This document shows positions 23,564 to 32,793 of a DNA stretch of 64,000 nt, one piece after another. Below the pieces are notes generated by a model that was not told where the DNA came from, did no database searches, and saw nothing but the letters and a program-made list of their open reading frames with translations. Source of the stretch: CAVTBT01 sp963733065 (GTDB lineage Bacteria; Actinomycetota; Thermoleophilia; Gaiellales; Gaiellaceae); the NCBI GenBank assembly GCA_963733065.1, contig CAVTBT010000001.1:248001-312000 (forward strand). The letters are read 5' to 3'. Made by a program: the position numbers and the translations under genes. The stretch's first letter is position 1. Each line of letters starts with the position of its first letter.

Positions 23564-25054
23564 CTACGTGCCGCCCCCGACGAGGAGCGGCGGGTACGGC
23601 GGCCCGAGCAGGAACCCGACGCGGGGGTGCTCGGGGCCGCGGCCGTAGGCCATCGTCAGGGCTGCGCTCGTGCCGTGCGTCGGCACGAACCCGAGCGCCC
23701 GCGCCGCCGGAGCGTCCCGTGCGCCCGCGACGACGACCGCGCCGAGCCGCCGGAGTGCATGGCGGCACGAGTCCCAGTCGCGGTACGGCAGCAGCGGATG
23801 GCAGGCGCGGCCGTCTCGATACCGCTTGAGCGCGCGTTCGTCGCGGCCGGCCTCCGCCTCGGCGGCGGTCACCTCCCCGTCGCGGGCGGCCGCGAGGAAG
23901 TCGCGGTACGGCTCGGTGCCGTGCTCCCACTCCCGCGCGAGCCGGTGCAGGAGCACGGCCGTGCCGCCCTCCACCACGGGGAAGGCGTCGCGCCAGAGCC
24001 GCAGCGCGAGACCGAGCGCCGTCGTCGCCGCCGTGATCGGGTTCTGTCTGTGCCGCGGCGCGTGCAGCCCTTCCCACGGGACCGGCACGACGATCGCATC
24101 GAGTGGCCGGTCGATCCGGGTGCCGCGCAGCGAGATCCCGCGCAGGAGCGCCTCGGCGTGCGCCACGGACGGCGGGCCGCCGAACGCGGCGACGGCGGAC
24201 AGTTCGCGTCCGAGGCCCTCCAGCCACGCGCGGCGGATGCCGCCCGGCAGCACGTTGAGCAGCCGACGCCCGGGCGAGCGGACGAGCGCCGGATACGAGC
24301 CGCGCTCGAACGGGTAGCCACGGTAGACGTTCGTCAGCCGCGGATGGTTGAGCACGACGGAGGCACCGATAGCAGGCACGCGCGCGACGAGCGCCCGCTC
24401 GAGCGCAACCGCCAGCTGCCACCCTTGCGACCCGGCCGACTGGAGGAGGGAGGCGGCATCGGCCGCCCGGAGCGAACGTGCGTCGGCGGCGCCGAGGAGC
24501 GTTCCTGCGCCGCCGTGCAGCACCGTCTCGGCGGCGGTCACCGTGACGACGACATCGGTCTCGACGAGGTGCCGGTTCACGCGCACGGCCCGGCCGTCCG
24601 CGTCCCCGAGCTCTACGAGATCCTCGGCTTCGCAGTCGTGGACGTCGACGCGGCCGCGAAAGGACCGAGCGCGGGCCGGCTCGAGCAGGCCCTCGAGCTC
24701 GCGCCGCCGGAGCTTTCGTCCGAGCCCGCCCGCCACGAGCAGCGTCACCCGCTCCTCGGCGACCCCGAGGCGGTCGAGCTCGTCGAGCGCGGCGCCGAGT
24801 GCGGCCCGCCGCGGATCGAACGTCGCGCCCGGTAGCGGCAGCGAGAACGGCTCGACGACCACGGTGGCCCGCCCGCCGCGGACCGCGAGCGCCTCGAGCG
24901 GAGGCCCGGCGAGCGGGAAGCGGAGCGCGTCCCGGACCGCGGCGGCCATGTCCGCGACGCCTTCACGCGGCAGCGGCGGCCGGATCAGGACTGCATCGTC
25001 CGCCGCGCGCACGATCGGAACGCGCGAGCCGGACACCACCGGGAGCCTGGGCAT
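23564..25054 (-). CDS. LarA-like (DUF2088-type) protein with altered active site
   Basis: 496 residues that follow the layout of nickel-dependent lactate racemase LarA: a first domain with GVAEERVTLLVAGGLGRKLRRRELEGLL, then VDVHDCEAEDLVELGDADGRAVRVNR, the ETDVVVTVTAAET strand and a C-terminal domain with VPVPWEGLHAPRHRQNP. In LarA the second strand region leads to the PH...GGRK segment whose Lys holds the nickel-pincer cofactor; here it reads LHGGAGTLLGAAD, without that Lys and His. Racemase activity is therefore doubtful. No larB/C/E genes are nearby. Family call moderate, function open. Confidence 0.65.
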   Translation of the reverse strand: MPRLPVVSGSRVPIVRAADDAVLIRPPLPREGVADMAAAVRDALRFPLAGPPLEALAVRGGRATVVVEPFSLPLPGATFDPRRAALGAALDELDRLGVAEERVTLLVAGGLGRKLRRRELEGLLEPARARSFRGRVDVHDCEAEDLVELGDADGRAVRVNRHLVETDVVVTVTAAETVLHGGAGTLLGAADARSLRAADAASLLQSAGSQGWQLAVALERALVARVPAIGASVVLNHPRLTNVYRGYPFERGSYPALVRSPGRRLLNVLPGGIRRAWLEGLGRELSAVAAFGGPPSVAHAEALLRGISLRGTRIDRPLDAIVVPVPWEGLHAPRHRQNPITAATTALGLALRLWRDAFPVVEGGTAVLLHRLAREWEHGTEPYRDFLAAARDGEVTAAEAEAGRDERALKRYRDGRACHPLLPYRDWDSCRHALRRLGAVVVAGARDAPAARALGFVPTHGTSAALTMAYGRGPEHPRVGFLLGPPYPPLLVGGGT

Positions 25055-25060
25055 CGCGCG

Positions 25061-25066
25061 ACACTA
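25061..25066 (-). promoter_or_regulatory. -10 box TAGTGT of the LarA-like gene
   Basis: TAGTGT on the minus strand ends 6 nt before the ATG, in the same 14-bp context (GCTAGTGTCGCGCG) as the pfkA promoter. Confidence 0.55.
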
Positions 25067-25075
25067 GCGACGGGG

Positions 25076-25081
25076 TAGGCT
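25076..25081 (+). promoter_or_regulatory. -10 box TAGGCT of the GNAT gene
   Basis: TAGGCT ends 8 nt before GTG 25090; it lies 9 bp from the opposite-facing box of the LarA-like gene. Confidence 0.45.
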
Positions 25082-25089
25082 GGGTCGAC

Positions 25090-25935
25090 GTGCGGGTGAG
25101 ACGCGCTCGGCCCGGAGACGCAGCGGCGATCGGACGGATCCTCACCGCCGCGCAGCGCGCACTCGGGAGCGACGACGTCGAAACGGCTGAGGCGGCCGCG
25201 GGCCGCTGGGCGGAGCGCATCGACCGCGACGACCAGATCGTCCGCGTGGCGGTCGACACGCACGGTGTGGTCGGGTTCGTGTGCGCGGGCGAGCCCGGTC
25301 AGATCCGGGCTCTCGCCGTCCACCCGGACGCGCAGCGGCAGGGACACGGGTCGGCGCTTCTGGCGGCCGGACTCGACGATCTCGTTGCTCTCGGGCACCC
25401 GCGGGCGTTCGTCCTCGTCGAGCCGGGAGACGCGAGAGCGATCGCGTTCTACGAGGCTCGCGGGTGGGCGCGTGTCGCGGAGGACCGGCTGGAGCGGTCG
25501 GTTGCCGGCTTCCGCCGACGCTGGGATCTCGACGCGCGTGGCACGGGCGTCGCCGACGCGGCGGCGCTGGTGCCCGACCTCGACCGGCTGCGCGAGGCGC
25601 TGCTCGCCCCCGGGTGGGTCACGGAGGAACCCGACGTCCACCTGCTGCCGCACGTCCGCCGGCTCTGTGACGACCAGGGCTGGGAGGTTCGGCGGGCGGA
25701 GGTGCTGGACGCGACGCTCGAGCTCGACATCGCCGTCCCGGGAGGCGACTGGCGCTCGCTGCGCGCCGCCGGCTACGCCCTGCTCGGCACGTTCGCCGAG
25801 CCGGCCACGGTCATCCGCCAGGACGAGCGCGACGGCGACGGTCTCACGCTCGTCGCCGCGACCGGTGTCCTCGAGGGCGACTCGGAGTTCGCGCCGCACG
25901 GCCACACCGTGCGGCTCGTCGTCCGGGCTGGCTAG
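25090..25935 (+). CDS. GNAT N-acetyltransferase with an uncharacterised C-terminal domain
   Basis: 281 residues. Residues 1-140 are a GNAT fold: RRARPGDAAAIGRIL at the start, acetyl-CoA loop ALAVHPDAQRQGHGSALL, and AIAFYEARGWARVAE at the end of the fold. The remaining 130 residues (LDRLREALLAPGWVTEEPDVHLLPHVRRLC...) form a second mixed domain that I do not recognise. Start set by the leaderless-type box; GTG 25096 is an alternative two codons in. Substrate unknown. Confidence 0.82.
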   Translation: MRVRRARPGDAAAIGRILTAAQRALGSDDVETAEAAAGRWAERIDRDDQIVRVAVDTHGVVGFVCAGEPGQIRALAVHPDAQRQGHGSALLAAGLDDLVALGHPRAFVLVEPGDARAIAFYEARGWARVAEDRLERSVAGFRRRWDLDARGTGVADAAALVPDLDRLREALLAPGWVTEEPDVHLLPHVRRLCDDQGWEVRRAEVLDATLELDIAVPGGDWRSLRAAGYALLGTFAEPATVIRQDERDGDGLTLVAATGVLEGDSEFAPHGHTVRLVVRAG

Positions 25936-25937
25936 GC

Positions 25938-26864
25938 CTAGGCGACGCCCGGCGTCCGGTGGAGCCGGACGTAGGTCGGCCGGAAGCCGCGGGCAGGCCA
26001 GAAGCGCGACGCGAGCAGGTTCGTGACGCGCCAGTTCGTGACCATCGTCCCGTGGCCGGCCTCCGCGGCCCAGGCGAGCGCGCGGGCGGTCAGGGCCAGG
26101 CCTGCGCCCGAGCCGCGCGCCTCGGGGAGCGTTGCCGTCGACGCGAGGTAGATCGCGTCCGTGGGCGTCCCGAGGTCAGCGGCCGGCGGGTAGAGCGTCG
26201 CGTGGCCGACCGGAGCGCCGTCGCGCTCTGCGACGAAGTACGTCACGTCGTCGGCCTCGAGCGTCTCGATCCACTCGTCGCTCTCGTCGGCCGGCAAGAG
26301 CTCGGAGAAGGACGGCGCGAGCGTCTGCACCTCGGCGATCTGGCGGCCGACGCGGATCGCGAGCTCGAGGTCGTCGCGTCCGCCCTGGCGTACGACGATG
26401 TCGGCGACCGCAGCGGGGCCGCGGCTGGTCTCCCGGATCGCGTCCTGGTGCATCTGAGCGAACCCGAGGCGATACCACGGGTCGAGCCGCTCGGGCACGG
26501 ACGGCACGTTGACGAAGTAGCGCTGTGTGCCGGCGCTCGACCAGCGCTCGGCAGCCGCTGCGAAGAGGTCGCGCACGAGCTCGCCGTCGCCGGACGCGTG
26601 CCCTGCGCGGTCGACGAAGACGTGCCGACCCCACATCGCGTTTTCCGCCTCGCGTCCGAGCAGGTAGGCGGTCACCTCGCCGCCCTGGATCGCGACTGCG
26701 CCGGACGTACGGTCGTGCCGCCAGGCCCGCTCGACTGCCTCCCGGGCGCCGGCGTCCGCAAGCAGCGGCTCGGCGGTTCTGTGCCGGGCGTGCCCCTCCG
26801 CGAGCAACGCCGCCGCGGCGTCCACGTGCTCGTCGCCGAAGGGGAGGAGCTCGGGCGGGCTCAC
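25938..26864 (-). CDS. GNAT family acetyltransferase, tandem copy 2
   Basis: 308 residues with two GNAT-like halves: an N-terminal degenerate half (FGDEHVDAAAALLAEGH) and a C-terminal active-looking half with the acetyl-CoA loop ATLPEARGSGAGLALTARALAWA followed by TNWRVTNLLASRFWPARGFRPTY. Homologous over its whole length to the gene upstream (26861-27820), including the WRVTNLLASRFW block, so the pair arose by tandem duplication. GTG start overlaps the upstream stop. Confidence 0.85.
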   Translation of the reverse strand: MSPPELLPFGDEHVDAAAALLAEGHARHRTAEPLLADAGAREAVERAWRHDRTSGAVAIQGGEVTAYLLGREAENAMWGRHVFVDRAGHASGDGELVRDLFAAAAERWSSAGTQRYFVNVPSVPERLDPWYRLGFAQMHQDAIRETSRGPAAVADIVVRQGGRDDLELAIRVGRQIAEVQTLAPSFSELLPADESDEWIETLEADDVTYFVAERDGAPVGHATLYPPAADLGTPTDAIYLASTATLPEARGSGAGLALTARALAWAAEAGHGTMVTNWRVTNLLASRFWPARGFRPTYVRLHRTPGVA

Positions 26865-27820
26865 GGGATCGAGCGGTAGAGGCGCAGGAAGCTCGTGCGG
26901 AACCCGCGTCCCGCCCAGAACCGCGACGCGAGCAGGTTGGTCACGCGCCAGTCGACGACGACCGTCCCGTAGCCGTGCTCTCGGGCCCACGCGTAGACGC
27001 CCTCCGTGAGCGCGACGCCGGCGCCGGCGCCCCGCACCTCGGGCAGCGTCGCCGCGTAGCCGAGGACGCAAGCCTGCTCCGGGCGGGCCACGCCCGCGTG
27101 CAGGCCGGAGTATGCGACCGGCGCGACCGAGGCGCAGCCCACGATGCGGTCTTCGAGCTCCGCGACGATGATCGCGGCGTCGGGGTCGGCGAGCTCTTCG
27201 GCGATCTCGGCGCGCTGCTCGGCGGGGTCGGGTGCCGGCGTGGGGGAAAACGTCGGCGAGGTCGCCTGGTGGTCGCCGAGGAGGTCGAGGGGGATGAGAC
27301 CGTCGACGTCGTCGGGCGTCCCTCGACGCACGGCCACGTCCGGGACGTTGGCGGCCGGCGGCGGTACCTCGCGGATGCCGAGGCCCTGCTGCTGGCCGAA
27401 CCCGACCCGGAACCACGCATCGACGAGGGCGTCGTCGAACGCCGGCACGAGGGCGTAGTGCCTCGTCGCGCCCGCGTCGACCCACGGTCCGGCGGCGGTG
27501 GCGTAGAGGTCGCGGAGCGTCTCGGCGTCCTCGACCGCGTGGCCGCCGGTCTCGACCCAGACGTTGGGCCCCCAGAGTGGCCCGGTCCGCGGGGCGCCGA
27601 CGAGGTACCCGATGAGCCGCCCGTCGCGCTGCGCGACGGCGCCGGACGCGCCGTCCTGGCTCCACGCCTCCTCGATCACCGTGCGCGCCGCCGCGGCGTC
27701 CTCGAAGGCGCTCGGCAGCAGCGGCTCGGCCCGGCGGTGGCGCGCCTGGCGGGCCGCCAGCAGGGCCGCCGCGTCGTCGAGGTGCTCGTCTGCGAACGGC
27801 GTGAGCTCGAGCGCGGCCAT
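26861..27820 (-). CDS. GNAT family acetyltransferase, tandem copy 1
   Basis: 319 residues, same two-half GNAT organisation as its downstream paralogue: FADEHLDDAAALLAARQARHRRAEPLLP in the first half, YAATLPEVRGAGAGVALTEGVYAWA and DWRVTNLLASRFWAGRGFR in the second. It differs in an insertion rich in Pro/Thr (TSPTFSPTPAPDPAEQ). ATG start, 26 bp from the divergent polA start, so they share a promoter region. Substrate unknown. Confidence 0.85.
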   Translation of the reverse strand: MAALELTPFADEHLDDAAALLAARQARHRRAEPLLPSAFEDAAAARTVIEEAWSQDGASGAVAQRDGRLIGYLVGAPRTGPLWGPNVWVETGGHAVEDAETLRDLYATAAGPWVDAGATRHYALVPAFDDALVDAWFRVGFGQQQGLGIREVPPPAANVPDVAVRRGTPDDVDGLIPLDLLGDHQATSPTFSPTPAPDPAEQRAEIAEELADPDAAIIVAELEDRIVGCASVAPVAYSGLHAGVARPEQACVLGYAATLPEVRGAGAGVALTEGVYAWAREHGYGTVVVDWRVTNLLASRFWAGRGFRTSFLRLYRSIP

Positions 27821-27833
27821 CGGCCGCGGACGA

Positions 27834-27839
27834 TAGCGT
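27834..27839 (+). promoter_or_regulatory. -10 box TAGCGT of polA
   Basis: TAGCGT ends 7 nt before GTG 27847. On the opposite strand the overlapping bases read TATCGT, 9 nt before the GNAT ATG, giving a compact divergent promoter. Confidence 0.5.
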
Positions 27840-27846
27840 TGCTCCC

Positions 27847-30399
27847 GTGAGCCCGAAGACCCTCACCGGCGTCGAGCTGCAGCTGGACGACGCGCCGGCG
27901 CGCGACTCGGAGCTCTTCCTCGTCGACGGCAACAACCTCGCCTACCGCGCCTTCTTCGCGCTCCCGGAGGAGCTCGCCACGAGCGACGGGTTCTCGACGA
28001 ACGCGCTGCTCGGGTTCACGAACATGCTCTTCAAGCTGCTCTCGGACTACCGGCCGAGAGGGGTCGCCGTCGCCTGGGACACGCGGCCGGTGCACCGCGC
28101 AGAGCTCTCCGCGGACTACAAGTCGGACCGGCGGCCGATGCCGGACCTGCTCCGCGAGCAGTTCCCCTACTTCCGGCCGATCGTCGAGGCGTTCGGGTAC
28201 CGGAACCTCGAGTTCGAGGGCTGGGAGGCCGACGACGTCATCGCCACGCTCGCCCACCGCGCGGACGAGGCCGGCATCAAGACCACGGTCGTCTCCACCG
28301 ACCGCGACGCGTTCCAGCTCGTCTCGGAGAACATCGCGCTGATGATGACGCCGCGAGGCGTTGCCGACGTGCACGTGTACACGCCCGAGCGAGTCGAGCT
28401 CCGGTACGGCGTCCGGCCGGACCAGGTGCCGGACTTCATCGGGCTCAAGGGCGACACCTCGGACAACATCCCGGGCGTCCCCGGCATCGGCGACAAGACG
28501 GCCGGCCAGCTGATCGCGCAGTACGGCTCGCTGGAGAGCGTGCTCGAGCACGTCGACGAGCTCTCGCCCGCCCGGCGGAAGAACATCACCGAGCATGCCG
28601 AGCAGGCGAAGGTCTCGAAGCAGCTCGCGACGATGCGCCGCGACCTCGACATCGCCTGCGACCCGGCTGAGCTCGTGCTGGCGCCGCCGGACCGCTCGCA
28701 GCTGCGGGAGATGTTCCGCCGCTTCGAGTTCCGCGGCCTGCTCTCGCGGGTCGACACGCTCGACGAGGCCGTGCCCGCCGCGGAGCGGGTCGCCGCAGAG
28801 GGCGTCTCTATCCCCTGGCGCGAGGCGCCGCTGCCGGAGCCTCGCGGGCTCGTCGGCTACGCCGTCGACGAGGGTCGTGCGGCCCTCGCGACCGGCGACG
28901 AGGTCGTCGTCGGTCCGCCGCCCGCGCGCGTCGAGGGCGACCTCGTCGTCCACGACGCGAAGGCGCTGCGCGTGAACGCGCGGGACGACACGCTCATCGC
29001 CGCCTACCTCATCGAGCCGGCGCGGGCGACCTACGACCTGACGGACCTCGCCGCCGAGTACGGCGTCGAGCTGACGCCCGAGCCCGAGGTGGAAGAGGAG
29101 ACCGCGGCGTTGATCCGCCGCGCCGAACTGCCTCGCCGGCTGGCGCCGACGATGCGCGAGCGTCTCGTCGAGCGCGGCGTGCTCGAGCTCTACGAGCGGG
29201 TCGAGCTGCCGCTGACCGAGGTGCTCGCCGACATGGAGCAGGCCGGCGTGCGGATCGACACCTACCGCATGGGGGAGATCACCGCCCGGCTCGTCGATCG
29301 CGTCGAGGAGCTCGAGGCCACGGCGTACGAGCTGGCCGGCGAGGAGTTCATGATCGGCTCGACGCAGCAGGTCGCGCGGATTCTCTTCGAGAAGCTCGAG
29401 CTGACGCCGGGGCGCAAGGGCAAGACGGGGTACTCGACGGACACGCGCGTCCTGCGCTCCATCCGCGGCGAGCACGCGATCGTGGGCGTGCTCGAGGAAT
29501 GGCGCGAGCTGACGAAGCTCGTGAACACGTATCTCGGACCGCTGCCGGCGCTGATCGGGGAGGACGGCCGCCTCCACACCACCATCAACCAGACCGTCGC
29601 GTCGACGGGCCGCCTGTCGACGACGAACCCGAACCTCCAGTCGATCCCGATCCGCACCGAGCTCGGCCGCGAGATCCGCTCGGCCTTCGTCGCGGAGGAG
29701 GGGAGCCGGCTGCTCTCCGCCGACTACAGCCAGGTCGAGCTCCGAATCCTCGCGCACGTCTCGGGCGAGCCCGCGCTGCGCGAGGCGTTCGCGCGCGGCG
29801 ACGACATCCATCGCGCGACCGCGGCCGAGGTGCTGCGGCGCGATCCGGCGACGCTGTCGAAGGACGAGCGCGACCGGGCGAAGGCCGTGAACTTCGGGAT
29901 CATCTACGGCATCTCGGCGTTCGGCCTGTCCGAGAACCTCGAGATCTCGCGCGAGGACGCCCAGGCCTACATCGACGCGTACCTGGCGCGCTTCCCGCAC
30001 GTCCAGGACTTCATCCAGCGGACGATCGAGCAGGCGACGCGCGACGGCTACGCGACGAGCCTTCTGGGCCGTCGCCGGCCGGTGCAAGAGATCCGCGCCT
30101 CGAGCCGCCAGACACGCGGACTGGGCGAGCGGATCGCGGTCAACTTCGTCATGCAGGGCACCGCGGCGGACATCATCAAGGTGGCCATGATCCGCGTCCA
30201 CGAACGGCTGCGGCGTGAAGGCCGCGCCTCGCGGCTCGTGCTGCAGGTGCACGACGAGCTCCTGCTGGAGGTGCCCGAGGTCGAGACGAGCGCCGTCCGC
30301 GAGCTCGTACGCGAGGAGATGTGCGGCGCGTACCCACTCGACCCGGCGCTCGCCGTCGACGTCGGCGTCGGCGACGACTGGGCGGAGGCGAAGAGCTAG
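27847..30399 (+). CDS. polA: DNA polymerase I
   Basis: 850 residues. 5'-nuclease domain (1-310) with LVDGNNLAYRAFFA, EADDVIATLA, STDRDAFQLVS and GLKGDTSDNIPGVPGIGDKTA, all metal-binding acids present. The middle (about 320-480) keeps the exonuclease fold but lacks the DxE and Yx3D motifs, so proofreading is absent, as in Taq and Bacillus enzymes. Polymerase domain: SADYSQVELRILAHVSG (motif A, near 625), RDRAKAVNFGIIYGIS (motif B) and VLQVHDELLLE (motif C, near 802). GTG start from a leaderless-type promoter. Roles: Okazaki fragment processing and repair. Confidence 0.96.
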   Translation: MSPKTLTGVELQLDDAPARDSELFLVDGNNLAYRAFFALPEELATSDGFSTNALLGFTNMLFKLLSDYRPRGVAVAWDTRPVHRAELSADYKSDRRPMPDLLREQFPYFRPIVEAFGYRNLEFEGWEADDVIATLAHRADEAGIKTTVVSTDRDAFQLVSENIALMMTPRGVADVHVYTPERVELRYGVRPDQVPDFIGLKGDTSDNIPGVPGIGDKTAGQLIAQYGSLESVLEHVDELSPARRKNITEHAEQAKVSKQLATMRRDLDIACDPAELVLAPPDRSQLREMFRRFEFRGLLSRVDTLDEAVPAAERVAAEGVSIPWREAPLPEPRGLVGYAVDEGRAALATGDEVVVGPPPARVEGDLVVHDAKALRVNARDDTLIAAYLIEPARATYDLTDLAAEYGVELTPEPEVEEETAALIRRAELPRRLAPTMRERLVERGVLELYERVELPLTEVLADMEQAGVRIDTYRMGEITARLVDRVEELEATAYELAGEEFMIGSTQQVARILFEKLELTPGRKGKTGYSTDTRVLRSIRGEHAIVGVLEEWRELTKLVNTYLGPLPALIGEDGRLHTTINQTVASTGRLSTTNPNLQSIPIRTELGREIRSAFVAEEGSRLLSADYSQVELRILAHVSGEPALREAFARGDDIHRATAAEVLRRDPATLSKDERDRAKAVNFGIIYGISAFGLSENLEISREDAQAYIDAYLARFPHVQDFIQRTIEQATRDGYATSLLGRRRPVQEIRASSRQTRGLGERIAVNFVMQGTAADIIKVAMIRVHERLRREGRASRLVLQVHDELLLEVPEVETSAVRELVREEMCGAYPLDPALAVDVGVGDDWAEAKS

Positions 30400-30445
30400 A
30401 CCAGAACCAGCCGTCCGGCCAGTTGTGACGTGTGCGGCGGGTGCC

Positions 30446-30451
30446 TAGCCT
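30446..30451 (+). promoter_or_regulatory. -10 box TAGCCT of the secreted HExxH gene
   Basis: TAGCCT ends 7 nt before GTG 30459 and is the reason for preferring that start to GTG 30432. Confidence 0.45.
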
Positions 30452-30458
30452 CCGAGGC

Positions 30459-31688
30459 GTGCGGCGTCCGGGCAGCGCCTCTGCGGCAACCAGGGTGACG
30501 GGTGGGCTCCTGGCTCTTGCTGCCGTCGTGCTCGTCGTGGCGATGGCCGCACAGGCCGGCACCGAGCTTTCGGCCGGCTGCCCGCCGCCGAAGCCGCTGC
30601 CGTCGGGCGTCAAGCCGCCGAAAGGCGCGACCGCCGCGCAGCTCGCCACCTTCCTCCTCGCATTACCACAGCGGAAGCCATGCGATGTCGGCCTGTTCAC
30701 GTCGACGTTCCAGCCCGGCGACTGGCCTGGCCTCTACCCGGACGGGCCGCCGATGCAGCCTCTCCCGAGGACGACGCCGACCGAGGCAAAGGCCCGTTCG
30801 CAGCTCGCATCGTTCCTCACGGGCTCACCGGTGAGGGGCGCGGCGCTTGCCCTCTTCGACCGCGCCGACGTCGAGGCGAGGATGCCTGATCCGACGCTGC
30901 GGGCTGCACTGGCGGCTCTGCGCGGCACGGCGGGCGAGCCGGCGATCGACCTCTTTCTCCGCAACCCATTGCTGGTCGCACCGCGGTTCGGCGGGCTCGG
31001 CGTCCAGATGCTTGGACGTGCAAGCATCGTGGGCTTTCCGGACCGGAGGACCGAGATCATCGTCAACGTCCGGCATCAGGCCGAGCACCCGGCGCTGCTC
31101 AGCACGACCGTCATGCACGAGATCCTGCACCACGACCTCGTGCCGGCGAGCTTCCCTGAGGAGATCCTCCTCAACACCGTCGCCGGCGTCGTACACATGC
31201 AGATGCTGGCGCGGCGCCCGACTCTTGCGACTGGTGGAACGGAGCTCAGCCGGTTCATGAACGAATGGGCGCTCGAGCTCACGAACTCGCGCGCTCCCGG
31301 TTCCCACCGCATCGCGCTCGTGGCTCCGAACGGACGGGGCGTGGCGCCCGGCAGCCCACTGGACGTTCCCGACTACTGGACGTTCGTGACGAACGTGTAC
31401 AAGAAGAACCCGACGAGGAACGAAGCGGTCGCACCTGCGCCCTCGGCGTTCAGGGCGATCCTGGCGAAGCTCCTCGCACCCGAGGCGATGCCGAAGACCG
31501 TCACATTCAGCAAGAAGACCGCGCAGCTCTTTTCGAGGATGAACGACACCTGGCTCTCGCCGGTCGACCGGCTGCGGGTGAGCGTGCTGCTCGGGCTCGT
31601 CTCGGTCGAGGAGATCGTCCGGTACACGGGCCTGTCCCGGGCGAAGGCGATCTCGACCTTCCGGCTCGCGCCGGTCCTCGCGGCGTAG
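30459..31688 (+). CDS. Secreted protein with an HExxH metal motif
   Basis: 409 residues with an N-terminal signal (VRRPGSASAATRVTGGLLALAAVVLVVAMAAQA, shown in part: hydrophobic core LLALAAVVLVVAMAA). The mature part has a central TVMHEILHHDLVPASFPEE stretch: HEILH fits the zincin HExxH motif, and the following acidic/His residues could supply further ligands. The tail FSRMNDTWLSPVDRLRVSVLLGLVSVEEIVRYTGLSRAKAIS looks like a helical bundle. I do not recognise the family; a metallopeptidase is possible but unproven. Lone transcription unit between polA and the minus-strand cluster. Confidence 0.7.
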   Translation: MRRPGSASAATRVTGGLLALAAVVLVVAMAAQAGTELSAGCPPPKPLPSGVKPPKGATAAQLATFLLALPQRKPCDVGLFTSTFQPGDWPGLYPDGPPMQPLPRTTPTEAKARSQLASFLTGSPVRGAALALFDRADVEARMPDPTLRAALAALRGTAGEPAIDLFLRNPLLVAPRFGGLGVQMLGRASIVGFPDRRTEIIVNVRHQAEHPALLSTTVMHEILHHDLVPASFPEEILLNTVAGVVHMQMLARRPTLATGGTELSRFMNEWALELTNSRAPGSHRIALVAPNGRGVAPGSPLDVPDYWTFVTNVYKKNPTRNEAVAPAPSAFRAILAKLLAPEAMPKTVTFSKKTAQLFSRMNDTWLSPVDRLRVSVLLGLVSVEEIVRYTGLSRAKAISTFRLAPVLAA

Positions 31689-31692
31689 CGCG

Positions 31693-32793
31693 CTACGTGC
31701 GCCGGAGCTGCCGCAACACGGGCCGGGGCAGCCCGAGCGCCAGACGGGCCGCGGCCTCGCCGCGGAGATCCTGTGCCAGCACGACCGTCTCGAGCCCGTT
31801 GTCGTGGCTCGCGAACCGGTACTTGAAGTCCTCGCTGCCGCGGAGGAAGCGGTACTCGCGGGCGCCGTCGTTTGCAGCCTCCCGGATCGAGTGCGCGAGG
31901 AGCACGAAGCCGAGGCGGTATTTGTCCCAGACCGGATGGAGGTCGCGGCCTGCCTGGTAGTAGGACTCGGCGCCGCCGAACCGGAAGCCGTACCAGGCGG
32001 CGCGCGGGATCTCGTCGATCTCGAGCAGCCACAGCCGGAGCCACCCGCGGGACTGCGCCAGCACGGCGAAGTCCCGGTGGAACGCCTCCGCGTCGCCGAA
32101 CCCCGACCCGTCCTCCCACCGCGACCGGTGCAGGTGGAAGAGCCAGTCGAGGTCGGAGGTGAGGTGCTCGGGATCGTCGGCGAGGCGGAACCGGATCGGG
32201 TGCGCGTCGAGCAGCCGCCGCTCGCGCGAGCGGACCTGGGAGCGGAGGTTGCGGCTCCACGACGCGAGCAGGGACTCCCAGCCCGTCCCGTCGAGGGCCA
32301 GCACCGGGCTCGCCTCCCGGTCGACCACGCGGGCGCCCAGCAGGCGGCTCCATCCGTCCTCGCCGGGCAGGTTCTCTCCGACCATCAGCGTCGCGGCGCA
32401 CTCCCGCAGCCGTCGCCGGAGCGCGGTCGCCACGGCGGGCCGGTCGCCGGGCCTGCAGACGGGACCGAGCGCGTCGCCGGGGCCGTGGCCGAGGAAGCGC
32501 ACGACACGGAGCGGTCGCTCCGTCCAGACGAACAGCGGCAGGACGCCGACGAGCTCGCCGTCGGCGTCGCGGCACGCCGTCAGCAGCAGTCGGCGGCCGG
32601 CGCCGAAGTGGCGCCACCAGGTCGAGATCCACTCGGGGGTGCCGAAGACGGTGCCGGACTCCTCTGCGAGCGAGCGCCACTCGTCGTCGTGTGCGCCGAG
32701 CTCGAGCTCGCTCAGGGCGAGGGCCGGTGCCGCGAGCGGGCGCGGGCCGCTTCGCAGCGTGCCGCCCATGCCGACGCCGGCGCCAACGGTCAC
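31693..32793 (-). CDS. FemAB/CelD-like acyltransferase (GNAT_6 type)
   Basis: 366 residues. Two-lobed GNAT of the FemAB/CelD class: PEWISTWWRHFG, then VGVLPLFVW, central RNLRSQVRSRERRLLDAHP, and the C-terminal lobe with SYYQAGRDLHPVWDKYRLGFVLLAHSIREA and the diagnostic YRFLRGSEDFKYRFASHDNG. Members transfer aminoacyl or acyl groups to cell-surface glycans or small products. The GTG overlaps the stop of the AMP-ligase, so it is the last gene of the six-gene operon. Probably uses the acyl group built on the carrier protein; inference from context. Confidence 0.82.
   Translation of the reverse strand: MTVGAGVGMGGTLRSGPRPLAAPALALSELELGAHDDEWRSLAEESGTVFGTPEWISTWWRHFGAGRRLLLTACRDADGELVGVLPLFVWTERPLRVVRFLGHGPGDALGPVCRPGDRPAVATALRRRLRECAATLMVGENLPGEDGWSRLLGARVVDREASPVLALDGTGWESLLASWSRNLRSQVRSRERRLLDAHPIRFRLADDPEHLTSDLDWLFHLHRSRWEDGSGFGDAEAFHRDFAVLAQSRGWLRLWLLEIDEIPRAAWYGFRFGGAESYYQAGRDLHPVWDKYRLGFVLLAHSIREAANDGAREYRFLRGSEDFKYRFASHDNGLETVVLAQDLRGEAAARLALGLPRPVLRQLRRT

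Noticed and set aside
27676..30252. 858-codon antisense open frame opposite polA
   Set aside because: Mirror of polA codon bias; no recognisable domain, and polA motifs on the plus strand are complete.
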